The position numbers and the translations under genes were made by a program. A stretch of 64,000 bases of DNA from Erythroxylum novogranatense. Taxonomy: Eukaryota; Streptophyta; Magnoliopsida; Malpighiales; Erythroxylaceae. Position 1 is the stretch's first letter, and the number at the start of each line of letters is the position of its first letter. The DNA lies in the NCBI GenBank assembly GCA_029891385.1, contig CM057224.1, positions 38,259,005-38,323,004 of the forward strand, given 5' to 3'. Positions 1 to 10,808 of the stretch are shown piece by piece. Below the pieces are notes generated by a model, which searched no databases, was not told the origin of the DNA, and worked only from the letters and a program-made list of their open reading frames with translations.

Positions 1-1208
1 TTATCTATGAGCACCCATTCTGCTTCATCTCTTATACAATGAACATGATTTTAGTCTCTTATTTTATGTTCCTTAGCTTTTTCCAACTTAAAATGTCCTT
101 TTCTCCATAAATAGTCTCCAATCTTAGGTAAAAAATTTTGTAAGCTTTGCTTTTTACTGAAATTGCCTTCTTCACCTCTCTCTTTGCTAGTTTGTGCCTT
201 TCTCTATTAGTTACTCTCTTTGCCTCTGTGGTGCTATCCAATGGAGCTTTATAGACACCCTTACGAATCTTAACCTTATCTTATACATCTTCATTTCACC
301 ATCAAGACTCTATCTTATTAAACACTAGGCCCTTTAGAAATCCCTAAGATCTCTTTTTTATATTCCTTAAAAGAATACTTACTCTCATCCATATCTAGTT
401 ATCATCTCCTTTTAATTTTCATTCATCTCCATATATTACTATATCCTTAAGTTGATTCATCGCATCACCTTTCAAATTCCACCATCTAACTCTGGTAAAT
501 CTTTTAAGAATAATTTTTTCCTCCATCCCTTAATTATAATATCCAAAACTAACAATCTATACTGAGTTAACAAGCAAGCATTTGGTATCACTTTATAATC
601 ATTACACCTAGGTAGATCATTCTATCTTACTAGGAAGTAGACAATTTGAGTTTTCATGATTCTACTATTAAAAGCTACCAGGTACTTTATGTTTTCATAA
701 AAAGAATTGGCTATTATTAACTCAAATGTTACTGTAAGGTCCAACAAAGCAGTCTTATTATTATTCCTATCCTCGTATGCAAAACCCCCATAAGTCCATG
801 AATACTCGTCCAAGGTTATCCTTATATGTTCATTAATGTCTCCTCCTGCAACAACTTTCTTGCCAGGGGGATTTGCCAAAATACCTCATCTAGCTCTTTC
901 TAGAACTAACCTATGTTCGTCCAAACCTATTTGTGGTGCATAAGCACACACCACATTGAGAATAAAAAATTTCACTATAATCTTTACAGACATAATTCTA
1001 TCATTATTGCTTTTTACCCTTATAATATGATTTATAAGTTCCTTAACAACTAAGATACTTATCCCATTCTATCATCTCGAACACTCTAAATACCAAAGTC
1101 TAAATCCATTAATCTCCTTCTTTTTAACTCTCGGTCATTATGTTTCCTAGATGCACGCTATATGAATTTTATGTTTGTCTAAACTCTCCACTAATTTCGA
1201 AGACTTCC
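1..1208 (-). pseudogene. LINE (non-LTR retrotransposon) ORF2 remnant, endonuclease to linker
   Basis: Degenerate ORF2 of a plant L1-type LINE, read right to left. At 622-879 the translation shows the late part of an apurinic-type endonuclease: a GDIN motif, then GGFAYEDRNNN, LLDLTVTFELIIANSFY and a closing KTQI block, the order expected in the EEP nuclease family. At 59-241 lies a basic linker (RVTNRERHKLAKREVKKA) that in this group sits between endonuclease and reverse transcriptase. Stops and frameshifts are frequent, so it is dead. The 5' part of the same domain reappears at 10625-10808, showing that element A split one LINE. The reverse transcriptase should lie to the left of the window. 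Confidence 0.75.
1204..1208. repeat. Target-site duplication of element A, left copy (CTTCC)
   Basis: CTTCC directly precedes the TGTTGG start of the left LTR and is repeated at 10620-10624 directly after the right LTR. A 5-bp duplication is typical of LTR retrotransposon integration. Confidence 0.93.
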
Positions 1209-1209
1209 T

Positions 1210-1235
1210 GTTGGGCCCGGGCCCCGGATCCCCAT
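1210..1235 (-). promoter_or_regulatory. LTR-terminal GC-rich stem, element A
   Basis: The last 25 bases of the LTR on the element strand can pair TGGG...CCGG with CCGG...CCCA just before the terminal CAACA. Elements B and G end with a comparable stem. Function unknown; it could affect RNA 3'-end formation or be a by-product of terminal sequence constraints. Confidence 0.5.
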
Positions 1236-1632
1236 TCCCGAGCCGGCCCATCGGGTTGCGCCGGCGACGGGCGCCCCATAACGTCGGACCCGATCCCAAC
1301 ATCCATACAAATACATAAGTTCGATACAAACGCAAACATATTCTCAATACATACACACTCTATACATGCATTCTAAACATGCATTAAACATCCCAAATAC
1401 ATAATTCATATGTCATTGCCATTCGAAGAAATGCAATAAGTATTCCCGACATATAACATAATACAAAATGAAATTGATCTCCAAAATACAAAAGTATGCT
1501 CTATGAAAATATGCTGGTGGGCTAACCAAAGTACTAACTTATACAAGGCTCCTAACTAGCTTGAAGTTTCCGATGCCTTGTAAGGTCGACAAACGTCTCG
1601 ATCTGCACCTGAGGAGGGGAGAGTAATGGGGT

Positions 1633-1646
1633 GAGCTGCGAAGCTC
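1633..1646 (-). promoter_or_regulatory. Conserved LTR stem-loop GAGCT/AGCTC (A, left)
   Basis: A perfect 5-bp stem GAGCT / AGCTC around a 4-base loop, followed on the element strand by ACCCC and a C/T-rich stretch ending in AG. Elements B, C, D and G have the same structure at the same relative place. Confidence 0.6.
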
Positions 1647-2590
1647 AGTGGCATATACGTTCATAGCCATTGGCAACGAGCCACACAATCAATCAATATA
1701 CATATATCACTAGCAAATCAAAAGTCATCAATATATTCACATTCATATAAACATAGGTCATGCAATTTCTATTTCTCAGCATAACAATCATTATGCAAGA
1801 AGTCTATCAAATCCATCATGTGTTATGCTCAATAAATCGATCGTGTATGCACAAACAATTGGCTCGAGAGTTCCGTAAACGATCCGGATAAACCAAAGGT
1901 AAATCCGTAGACTATTCGAGTCCGATTTCTCAAGGATCTCGTTGCCTCAAGCGGGCAGCCGGGAGAAGGCTTTTATGTCGACGTGCACGTGACTCCATCC
2001 GTAACTCTCTCACCCAAACAATACACATAATCCATACGTTCCATGTTCAAAGCATTTTTCAAAGCTTTCTTTATTCTCATTCTTTCCATTCTTGCCAAAT
2101 ATGCTATAAGGTCTATCAAGCCATGCATAGTCATAGTCAAAATGCACATTCGATAATTCTCATGTAATTCAATACCAACAAGGTCATATCATGCAAGCAA
2201 ATAAGCACACACAAGGCAATTTGCCCATACACACAATAACCATAAACATATTACCCACCTAGTATCGCTTGAGTATCAGACTCACTGTTGTCCTTCCTTT
2301 TGCGATTGGGTCAAATCAGCTTGGTTCCCTATAATAGACCAAGTTCGCATTTAATTAATATCCAAAATAAATATTCCATAAAGCATGACAAACAAAAGTA
2401 AAACACTCAAAATCTCCATCCGACTTCCATCTAAATTCCCGAACCATTAAAGGCTGATTCTGAACTTCCTTTTTTCATACACTAGCAGTCTTTTATTCCT
2501 AGGTCACAATGAATCCAAAATCACCTCAATTGGACATCTACACCAAAAGATATGCCCAAATTAACAAAATATATCCTTGCTGGAAAACAG

Positions 2591-2816
2591 GGGCTCGCCG
2601 CGGCGAAGCCCCGCTCGTCGTGGTGAACGCCCATGCTCGCCGCGGCGAGCACACAAGTGTTCGCCGCGGCGTACACGCATGTCGCGATGAACATAGGTTC
2701 GCATGTCGCGACGAACCCGTTCCTGTACGTCGCGGTGAATAAACATTTATTCGTCGCGACGTTGCTTCCCTTTCTCGCACGCCGCGGCGTGTTCATACGC
2801 ACATCGCGACGTGCGG
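2591..2816. repeat. CG-rich palindromic block in LTR A (left)
   Basis: About 225 bp dense in variants of CGCCGCGGCG and TCGCGACG in otherwise AT-rich DNA. Open frames across it on both strands come from the repeats and are not genes. In the right LTR the same interval (9769-9965) is shorter and much more divergent than its flanks. Confidence 0.8.
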
Positions 2817-3471
2817 GTCTGGAGAAACAACTCCGAAACCTGATTTCCACCATTTCCACACTTCAATCCTTTTACAAACACAAATGCAACACATATAAAC
2901 TTTAGATCATGACTTATACTACATTTCTAACCCAACAGCAACTCAAAAACATCCATAAAATCATCAACCTAAGAAATCTAACAATTTAGCTTCTGAAAAC
3001 CCTAAAACCACCGATTCTCTTCATTCCTACTATCTTCTAAGGTTAAATCTAACCATAACAAAGTTAAACGAAGCATGACTTACCCGGAAATAGCTTGAAA
3101 CTGTCGGAAATCTCAAAGATCGAAAATCTCTCTTCTTCTCCTCTTCTTCTCCACCGGCGACGCTTCTCCTCTTTCTCTTCTCTTCTATTTCTTCTTCTCT
3201 TTTCTTTTCTCTTTTAATTTCTTTCCCTTAAACCTAAAGGGAACAAAGACTAAGTTACCCTTCTCACAAGCCTAAACCCTCTTCAACCTAAGTCATTTTC
3301 CCAAAATGCCCTCACACATTTTTAACCTTTTCATGATCATTTTCATAGCATTATACACATTACATCTCGATTCTCCATTAATATACCCAAATTAATCACA
3401 CTAAGGAATAACTACACAATTATCACAATTCATGCTTCATAACATCATAAAAAAAAATTCAAGGTCTAACA

Positions 3472-3487
3472 TTTCTCCCCCTCTTAA
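3472..3487 (-). promoter_or_regulatory. Polypurine tract of element A
   Basis: On the element strand the purine run AAGAGGGGGAGAAA sits immediately before the 3' LTR. This is the plus-strand DNA primer site for reverse transcription. The pol stop codon overlaps its upstream edge. Confidence 0.88.
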
Positions 3488-5124
3488 AAGAAATTTTGTC
3501 CTCGAAATTTACCTGAATCATCGAAGAGATGCGGATATTTCTCCCGCATGGCTTCCAATGGCTCCCAAGTAGCCTCCTCTACTGAATGGTTTCTCCACAG
3601 AACCTTGACTAACTGAACCGTCTTGTTCCTGATAACCTTGTCCTTGGTATCCAAAATCTCCACTGGTTGCTCCTCATAACTCAGATCATCCCGCAACTGA
3701 ACCTCACTAGTCTGAATGATATGAGAAGGATCCGATCTATACCTTCTCAACATAGACACATGGAAGACATCGTGAATCTGCGATAACTCCGGAGGTAACG
3801 CCAATCTGTAGGCGAGTGGTCCAATCCTCTCAAGGATTTCATAAGGACCCACATACCTCGGACTCAACTTACCCTTCTTGCCTAATCTCAATACTCCTTT
3901 CCAAGGAGACGTCTTAAGGAACACTTTCTCACCGACCTCATACTCCATCTCCTTTTGGTGAGCATCAACATAGCTCTTCATCCTATCCTGTGCTGCCTTA
4001 AGTCGCTGCTTCACCAGATTGACTTTCTCAACTATTGTCTGAATCAATTCTGGTCCTTCCAATTGTCTCTCTCCTTCTTCATCCCAACAGATCGGAGTCC
4101 TACATCTCCGTCCATACAAAGCCTCATATGGAGCCATCTGAATGCTCGAATGGTACGAATTGTTATAAGCAAATTCGACCAACGGCAAATGCTCATCCCA
4201 TGCTCCTCGAAAATCCATCACACAAGCCCGAAGCATCCCCTCAAGGGTCCGAATAGTCCTCTCAAACTGACCATCTTTCTGAGGGTGAAAAGCCGTACTA
4301 AAATTCAGCTTCGTCCGTAAAGCTTCCTGCAAACTACCCCAAAACCATAAAGTAAACCGAGGGTCCCTATCGGGCACAATCGAATCCGAAATCCCATACA
4401 GTCTCACTATCTCATCAATATACTTCTTTGCTAACACATGTAAAGGATCAGCCTGTTTGATCACCAAAAAGTGGGCTGACTTTGTCAACCTATCCACAAT
4501 AACCCAAATGGCATCATGCCTCCTGCTGGTCCTAGGCAAACCCATCAGAAAATCCATCGTCACCCTTTGCCACTTCCACTCCGAAATAGGCAACAGCCTC
4601 AACATGCCCGAAGGTGCCTGGTGTTCAGCCTTGACTTGCTGACGCACTAGACACTTACTCACAAACTCTGCTACATCTCGCTTCATGCCCTTCCACCAGA
4701 AATGCTCTCTCAGATCCCTGTACATCCTGGTGCTACCTGGATGCATAGCATAAGGCGTATTGTGTGCCTCATCCATAATCTCAGACTTAACTTCCTGCAC
4801 ATCAGGAATACACAACCTGTTCCCCACTGTCATAAGCCCATCATCCTGCACATCTATCTCAGAAACCTTGCCATTCCGAATTTCATCTCGAAGCTTGCTC
4901 AATTCTGCATCTTGAGCCTGCAATTCCCTAACCTTTTCCCTGAGAATCGGCCTCACTCGAAAAGTAGCGAGAAGATAATCCGACTCCTCCTGCTTCAAGC
5001 TTATCTTAAGCTTAGCCATCTCTTCCAATAAAGGAAGATAAACCAATCGAACATGCGCAATCGAAGACTTCCTACTCAAGGCATCCGCCACTACATTGGC
5101 CTTGCTCGGATGATACTCAGTCAA
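3484..5124 (-). pseudogene. Element A pol, C-terminal part: RNase H end, integrase, chromodomain
   Basis: Third segment of the pol frame, 546 codons, after an in-frame TAG. It opens with TEYHPSKANVVADALSRKS, the end of the gypsy RNase H. The integrase zinc finger follows (HNTPYAMHPG...CLVRQQ): the last zinc Cys is replaced by Arg (codon 4642-4644). The catalytic core keeps Asp in VTMDF, Asp in SIVPDRD (usually S at the P) and Glu in QFERTI. The GPY-type region (KLSPRYVGPYEIL) and a chromodomain (PVEILDTKD...VLWRNHSVEEATWEP) end the protein. Integrase inserts the element DNA and the chromodomain is thought to guide it to heterochromatin. The zinc-finger loss predicts an inactive integrase. Confidence 0.9.
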
Positions 5125-5160
5125 AAAATCGTAATCCTTGAGTAACTCGATCCACCTTCT

Positions 5161-5460
5161 CTACCTCAAATTTAGTTCCTTCTGGCTCAACAAATACTTC
5201 AGACTCTTATGATCGGTAAAAATCCGCGTCTGAACTCCATACAAATAATGCCGCCAAATCTTCAAAGAAAAGATCACAGTTGCTAACTCCAAATCGTGCG
5301 TCGGATAATTTAGCTCATAAGGCTTCAACTGCCTCGAAGCATAAGCAATCACCTGGTCTCCCTGCATCAAAACACAACCAAGACCCTTCCTCGACGCATC
5401 ACTGTATACAGTATAACCTTCATCGCCCGATGGCAAAATCAGAATCGGGGCACTCGTCAA
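5161..5460 (-). pseudogene. Element A pol, RNase H segment
   Basis: Second RT/RNase H segment in the same frame as the flanking ones. Motifs are [37 protein letters not shown] and [16 protein letters not shown], carrying the D-E-D residues that degrade the RNA strand of the RNA/DNA hybrid. It ends at a TAG (5161-5163) where elements C and D read CAG (Gln before RRW), a simple C-to-T change. Confidence 0.9.
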
Positions 5461-5487
5461 CCGGTGCTTGAGCTCCCCGAAGCTCCT

Positions 5488-6861
5488 CTAACACTCATCA
5501 CTCCAAACAAACTTCTGATTCTTTCTCAACAACTTCGTCATCGGAGCGACTATCATGGAGAATCGCTCCACGAACCTCCTGTAATAACCTGCTAAACCCA
5601 GAAAACTCCTCACCTCTGCTACATTCTTTGGGGCTTCCCAACTCACCACAGCTTCTATCTTCTTTGGATCTATATGAACTCCTTGCTCTGAGATCACATG
5701 TCCAATAAATGAAACTTCCCTAAGCCAAAATTCGCATTTATCGAATTTGGCATACAACTCGTTCCTCCTCAAAGTCTCTAAAGCGATCCTCAAATGCTCC
5801 TCATGCCGCTCATCACTCTTGGAATACACCAAGATATCAACAATGAAGACAATGATAAATTGGTCCAAGAATGGCTTAAATACCCAATTCATCAAATCCA
5901 TAAACGCTGCAGGTGCATTCGTCAATCCAAAAGGCATCACCAAGAATTCAAAGTGCCCATACCGAGTCCTGAAAGCAGACTTCGACACATCCGACTCCTT
6001 AATCCTCAACTGATGATAACCTGATCTCAAATCGATCTTCGAGAAGACTATCGCCCTTTGCAATTGATCAAACAGATCATCAATGCGAGGAAGCGGATAC
6101 TTGTTCTTCACAGTTATCTGATTCAGCTTCCGATAATCTATACACATTCTCAACGAGCCATCTTTCTTCTTTACAAAAAGAACCGGAGCTACCCAAGGTG
6201 AAGAGCTCGGTCGAATATATCCCTTCTCCAATAACTCCTTTAACTGCTCCTTAAGCTCTTTCAATTCCGCCGGAGCCATCCGGTAAGGCGAAATTGAGAT
6301 CGGCGCTATACCTGACAAAAGCTCAATGGGAAACTCAATTTTTCGAGCTGACGGTAGTCCTGGCAATTCCTCGGGAAAGACATCCGAGAATTCCATGACC
6401 ACCGGAATATCCTCCAGCTTTCCTCCATCAGCTCTGGAGTCTATCACATAAGCCAAGAATGCCTCACATCCTTTACTCATCATCTTCTCTGCTGTCAATG
6501 CTGAAACAATTCTGGGCGGACTCGCTTTCTTGTCCCCCACAAACACCACTCTCTTTTCACTATCCAATTCAAACTCCACTGTCTTCTGCTTACAATCCAA
6601 ACGAGCATTGTACTTCTGTAAAGTATCCATACCCAAAATCACATCTAAACCTCCCATCTTCAGTGGCATCAAATCGACCACTAGAAGTTCTCCATCAATG
6701 TGAATCTCACAACCTCTATACACTTGACTAATCACAATGTACTGGTCGATTGGAGTACTCACCATCAGCGGAGTATCCAAAGGGCTCACAATCATATCAC
6801 ACATGGGTCTACTCGAGGAAACAAACGAATGAGTAGAACCCGGATCAATCAAAACAATCAC
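5488..6861 (-). pseudogene. Element A pol, protease and reverse transcriptase
   Basis: Same frame as gag, separated from it by a TAG at 6877-6879. The aspartic protease motif is [11 protein letters not shown] near the segment start. RT blocks run from [11 protein letters not shown] through [40 protein letters not shown] and [12 protein letters not shown] to FIVDILVYS. The last should be F-x-D-D: the first catalytic Asp is Val (codon 5839-5841, GAT to GTT), which by itself would abolish polymerase activity. The segment ends in TAG at 5488-5490 where D has Gln (DECQRS). Confidence 0.92.
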
Positions 6862-6876
6862 AGCATCAGAAAATAA

Positions 6877-8214
6877 CTATACCGTACCCGTGACAACATC
6901 TGAGGCGGTCTCAGCATCCTCCCTAGTCATCGCAAACACCCTAGCTGGTGCCTGCCCTCTCGATCTCCCCGGAAGATTCACCCTCTTAGCCGCATCTGAA
7001 CTGCCCACTTTTGTCACAGTCCTCTGTCCCATGGTCTCTGTCCTTCTCGGAGCTTGCATCTGGCCCCTCTCTTGTCTTAGAGGTTGAGGACATTCTCTGG
7101 CAATGTGTCCCTTCTCTCCACAATTGAAACAAGCTCCTGTCAATCTGAAGCACTCTCCTCTATGAGCTCTCCCACAGTTCTCACACTTTGGGACGAAAGA
7201 TCTATCTCCATCTCCCCTTCTACCGCCACCCACCGTTGATGCTTGGTGAGAAACAGTAGAAGTCCTCATCGGCCTAGGTCGGCTCGCACCACTGCTCCTC
7301 TCCTCTGACTGGACCGGGAAGCTCCTAGCACTCCTGTCTGGCATAGGAGTACTAGTGCGACCTCCTCTCCTGGACTGCTCTCTGCCCTTCCTCTTCTTGT
7401 TCACAGCACTCTTGATATTCTCAATATTTTCAACTCTCAGAGCTGTCTCAACTAGCTGCTGGAAATCACAGAAATTATGCACAATCACCTTCTCTCTGAT
7501 GGCCAAATGCAATCCCGACTCAAACCGGCAACATCTTGCAGCTTCACTCAACATCAAATCTGAAGCATACCTGGATAGCTGTGTAAACCGGCGCTCATAC
7601 TCGCTGACTGTCATATCCCTCTGAGTGAGACTCAGAAACTCCCTTTGCTTCTGCTGAACATAGACTTCTGACAGATACTTCTTCCTGAAAGCCACAAGGA
7701 AATCCTGCCATGCCAACCCCATTGGCCTCATCTGGCTGCCTGGAACGGTCTCCCACCAATGCAGAGCATCTCCCTGAAGCAAACTGGCAGCATAGATGAC
7801 TCTCTCTTCATCCTCACACTCCATCTGGTCTAACACTCTCTCAGTCTTTCGCAACCAAGTCTCAGCTTCTTCAGGATCTGATGTCCCAAAGAAATCAACT
7901 GCCCCATACTTCCTCAACCTGTCAAACCGTCTCCCCTTCTGAACTGGGGTTGAAACAGAAGGTTGTGACATCTGACCCATAGCCTGCACGAATGCCTGAG
8001 TAAACGCCTGAAATAGCCTCGGATCTAATGGAGGCACTTGTTCCTGCATAACTGGCGACTCCTGAGTCGGCGACGGAACGGGCTCACTACCTAGCCCTAC
8101 AGAAGCCTCAGCATTCCCTGGGGCTACTGACTCATCAGTCCTCTCCTCCCTAGTCAGAGAGTCAGGTGCAGCAGATCCTTGCATAACTCCTCGTGTTCTT
8201 CTACGAGACGGCAT
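6877..8214 (-). pseudogene. Element A gag with CCHC zinc knuckle
   Basis: 445 codons from the ATG at 8214, which follows the primer site by about 150 bases. The capsid-like retrotrans_gag domain spans about residues 120-260 (FFGTSDPEEAETWLRKTE, SLLQGDALHWWETV, FLSLTQRDMTVSEYERRF, RFESGLHLAIREKV). A basic, Ser/Arg-rich tail leads to a CCHC knuckle, CFNCGEKGHIARECP, preceded by a partial one (CENCGRAHRGEC). Gag packages the element RNA into virus-like particles. The frame continues into protease after a TAG at 6877-6879, so gag and pol were originally one polyprotein. Largely intact apart from that stop. Confidence 0.92.
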
Positions 8215-8365
8215 CGTACTCCTTCAAATGGAAACACTAAGGATTAGCTATAGGTCAAACTACATGTATGCATGATATGCATGTCACGCAATCAATGCAA
8301 CAATTAATCAGATAGCAAACAATGCATCCTATATGCATTCTAAGCCAAAGACACTAAACCTAGGC

Positions 8366-8377
8366 GCTCTGATACCA
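8366..8377 (-). promoter_or_regulatory. Primer binding site of element A (tRNA-iMet)
   Basis: TGGTATCAGAGC on the element strand, the usual plant initiator-Met tRNA 3'-end complement, four bases inside the 5' LTR. Confidence 0.93.
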
Positions 8378-8381
8378 AACA

Positions 8382-10619
8382 TGTTGGGCCCGGGCCCCGG
8401 ATCCCCATTCCTGAGGCGACCCCTCGAGTTGCGCCGGCGACGGGCGCCCCATAACGTCGGACCCGATCCCAACATTCATACAAATACATAAGTTCGATAC
8501 AAACGCAAACATATTCTCAATACATACACACTCTATACATGCATTCTAAACATGCATTAAACATTCCAAATACATAATTCATATGTCATTGCCATTCGAA
8601 GAAATGCAACAAGTATTCTCGACATATAACATAATACAAAATGAAATTGATCTCCAAAATACAAAAGTATGCTCCATGAAAATATGCTGGTGGGCTAACC
8701 AAAGTACTAACTTATACAAGGCTCCTAACTAGCTTGAAGTTTCCGATGCCTTGTAAGGTCGACAAACGTCTCGATCTGCACCTGAGGAGGGGAGGGTAAT
8801 GAGGTGAGCTGCGAAGCTCAGTGGCATATACGTTCATAGCCATTGGCAACGAGCCACACAATCAAGAAATATACATATATCACTAGCAAATCAAAAGTCA
8901 TCAATATATTCACATTCATATAAACATAGGTCATGCAATTTCTATTTCTCAGCATAACAATCATTATGCAACAAGTCTATCAAATCCATCATGTGTTATG
9001 CTCAATAAATAGATCGTGTATGCACAAACAATTGGCTCGAGAGTTCCGTAAACGATCCTGATAAACCAAAGGTAAATCCGTAGACTATTCGAGTCCGATT
9101 TCTCAAGGATCTCGTTGCCTCAAGCGGGCAGCCGGGAGAAGGCTTTTATGTCGACGTGCACGTGACTCCATCCGTAACTCTCTCACCCAAATAATACACA
9201 TAATCCATACGTTCCATGTTCAAAGCATTTTTCAAAGCTTTCTTTATTCTCATTCTTTCCATTCTTGCCAAATATGCTACAAGGTCTATCAAGCCATGCA
9301 TAGTCATAGTCAAAATGCACATTCGATAATTCTCATGTAATTCAATACCAATAAGGTCATATCATGCAAGCAAATAAGCACACACAAGGCAATTTGCCCA
9401 TACACACAATAACCATAAACATATTACCCACCTAGTATCGCTTGAGTATCAGACTCATTGTTGTGCTTCCTCTTACGATTGGGTCAAATCAGCTTGGTTC
9501 CCTATAATAGACCAAGTTCTCATTTAATTAATATCCAAAGCAAATATTTCATAAAGCGTGACAAACAAAAGTAAAACACTCAAAATCTCCATCCGAATTC
9601 CATCTAAATTCTCGAACCCTTAAAGGCTGATTCTGAACTTCCTTTCTTCATACACTAGCAGTCTTTTATTCCTAGGTCACAATGAATCCAAAATCACCTC
9701 AATTGGATATCTACACCAAAAGATATGCCCAAATTAACAAAATATATCCTTCTTTGAAAAGCGAGGGGCTCGCATGGCGTGGCCCTTCCGTCAATGAACG
9801 CCTGTCTTTCGCGATGGCGAGCACACAAGTGTCTTGTATGGCATACACGCACGTCGCGATTTAACTGTTTCTGTCGTCGCGGCGAATAAACATTTATTCG
9901 TCGCGAAGTTGCTTCCCTTTCTCGCATGCAGCGGCGTGTTCATACGCACGTCGCGACGTGCGGGTCTGAAGAAACAACTTCGAAACCTGATTTCCACCAT
10001 TTCCACACTTCAATCCTTTTACAAACACAAATGCAACACATATAAACTTTAGATCATGACTTATACTACATTTCTAACCCAACAGCAACTCAAAAACATC
10101 CATAAAATCATCAACCCAAGAAATCTAACCATTTAGCTTTCGAAAACCCTAAAACCATCGATTCTCTTCATTCCTACTATCTTCTAAGGTTAAATCTAAC
10201 CATAACAAAGTTAAACGAAGCATGACTTACCCGAAAATAGCTTCAAACTGTCGAAAATCTCAAAGATCGAAAATCTCTCTTCTTCTCCTCTTCTTCTCCA
10301 CCGACGACGCTTCTCCTCTTTCTCTTCTCTTCTATTTCTTCTTCTCTTTTCTTTTCTCTTTTAATTTCTTTCCCTTAAACCTAAAGGGAACAAAGACTAA
10401 GTTACCCTTCTCACAAGCCTAAACCCTCTTCAACCTAAGTCATTTTCCCAAAATTCCCTCACACATTTTTAACCTTTTCATGATCATTTTCATAGCATTA
10501 TACATATTACATCTCGATTCTCCATTAATATACCCAAATTAATCACACTAAGGCATAACTACACAATTATCACAATTCATGCTTCATAACATCATTAAAA
10601 AAAAATTCGGGGTCTAACA
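8382..10619 (-). repeat. Element A 5' LTR (right)
   Basis: About 2.24 kb copy of 1209-3471, carrying the presumed promoter, GA-rich leader (about 10250-10385), donor-like GTAAGT at 10230, acceptor-like CCTCAG at 8783-8782 and stem-loop at 8806-8819. No convincing TATA box was picked out by eye. The CG-rich block (9769-9965) is strongly altered relative to the other LTR. Confidence 0.93.
8806..8819 (-). promoter_or_regulatory. Conserved LTR stem-loop GAGCT/AGCTC (A, right)
   Basis: Same 5-bp stem and 4-base loop as at 1633-1646, unchanged between the two LTRs. Confidence 0.6.
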
Positions 10620-10624
10620 CTTCC
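10620..10624. repeat. Target-site duplication of element A, right copy (CTTCC)
   Basis: Matches 1204-1208 exactly. Confidence 0.93.
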
Positions 10625-10808
10625 CTATAAGAGTTCTTATATTCCAAGAACCTATCTGTAATATGTCAACATCTTCTTTTCTCCTAGACCCAAAACTCAC
10701 TGAAGAACTAGCCCTTATTATATAATTAGTAGTCAAAACCAACACTCCTATCCTAATGTTTGACACTAGAAAATTTATCAAAGAAGATAATCTAATAGCA
10801 ATAAGCAC
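10625..10808 (-). pseudogene. LINE ORF2 remnant, N-terminal endonuclease
   Basis: Minus-strand translation gives DVDILQIGSWNIRTLIGK, the first conserved block of plant LINE endonucleases. Across element A the same frame continues at 1208 leftward with SSKLVESLDKHKIHIACI, which is the expected next block. This marks the two sides as one original LINE. The remnant upstream of the motif is full of stops. Confidence 0.78.

Larger units (their letters stand above)
1609..3083 (-). other. Candidate leader intron inside LTR A (left copy)
   Basis: On the element strand a GA-rich leader ends in CCGG|GTAAGT (donor G at 3083). About 1.47 kb later CTCCCCTCCTCAG|GTGC offers an acceptor (AG at 1610-1609), just after the stem-loop at 1633-1646. 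The right LTR keeps the same arrangement (10230 to 8782). This is inferred from splice-site consensus only; there is no transcript evidence here. Confidence 0.4.
1209..3471 (-). repeat. Element A 3' LTR (left)
   Basis: About 2.26 kb, near-identical over most of its length to 8382-10619. On the element strand it starts TGTTAGACC and ends GGGCCCAACA. It contains a GA-rich leader (about 3110-3240), a GTAAGT donor-like site at 3083, a CG-rich palindromic block (about 2591-2816), and a stem-loop at 1633-1646. The CG block is the part that differs most from the other LTR. Confidence 0.93.
1209..10619 (-). mobile_element. Element A: full-length Ty3/gypsy chromovirus (Tekay/Del-like)
   Basis: A structurally complete element of about 9.4 kb, transcribed right to left. 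It has two long LTRs with matching TGTT...AACA ends, a 5-bp TSD, a tRNA-iMet primer site, a polypurine tract, and a single gag-PR-RT-RNaseH-IN-chromodomain frame. Gene order RT before IN places it in Ty3/gypsy, and the C-terminal chromodomain in the chromoviruses; Tekay/Del is my best lineage guess. Three in-frame TAG codons, a lost RT catalytic Asp and a lost IN zinc Cys make it non-functional. It is inserted in a LINE endonuclease domain. Confidence 0.93.

Noticed and set aside
2509..2905. Several overlapping Arg/Ala-rich frames on both strands (also 9682-10052)
   Set aside because: By-product of the CG-rich palindromic block; different in the two LTRs and inside an LTR.
8366..8377. tRNA-Met gene
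   Set aside because: Only the 12-base primer complement is present, next to an LTR; no tRNA fold.
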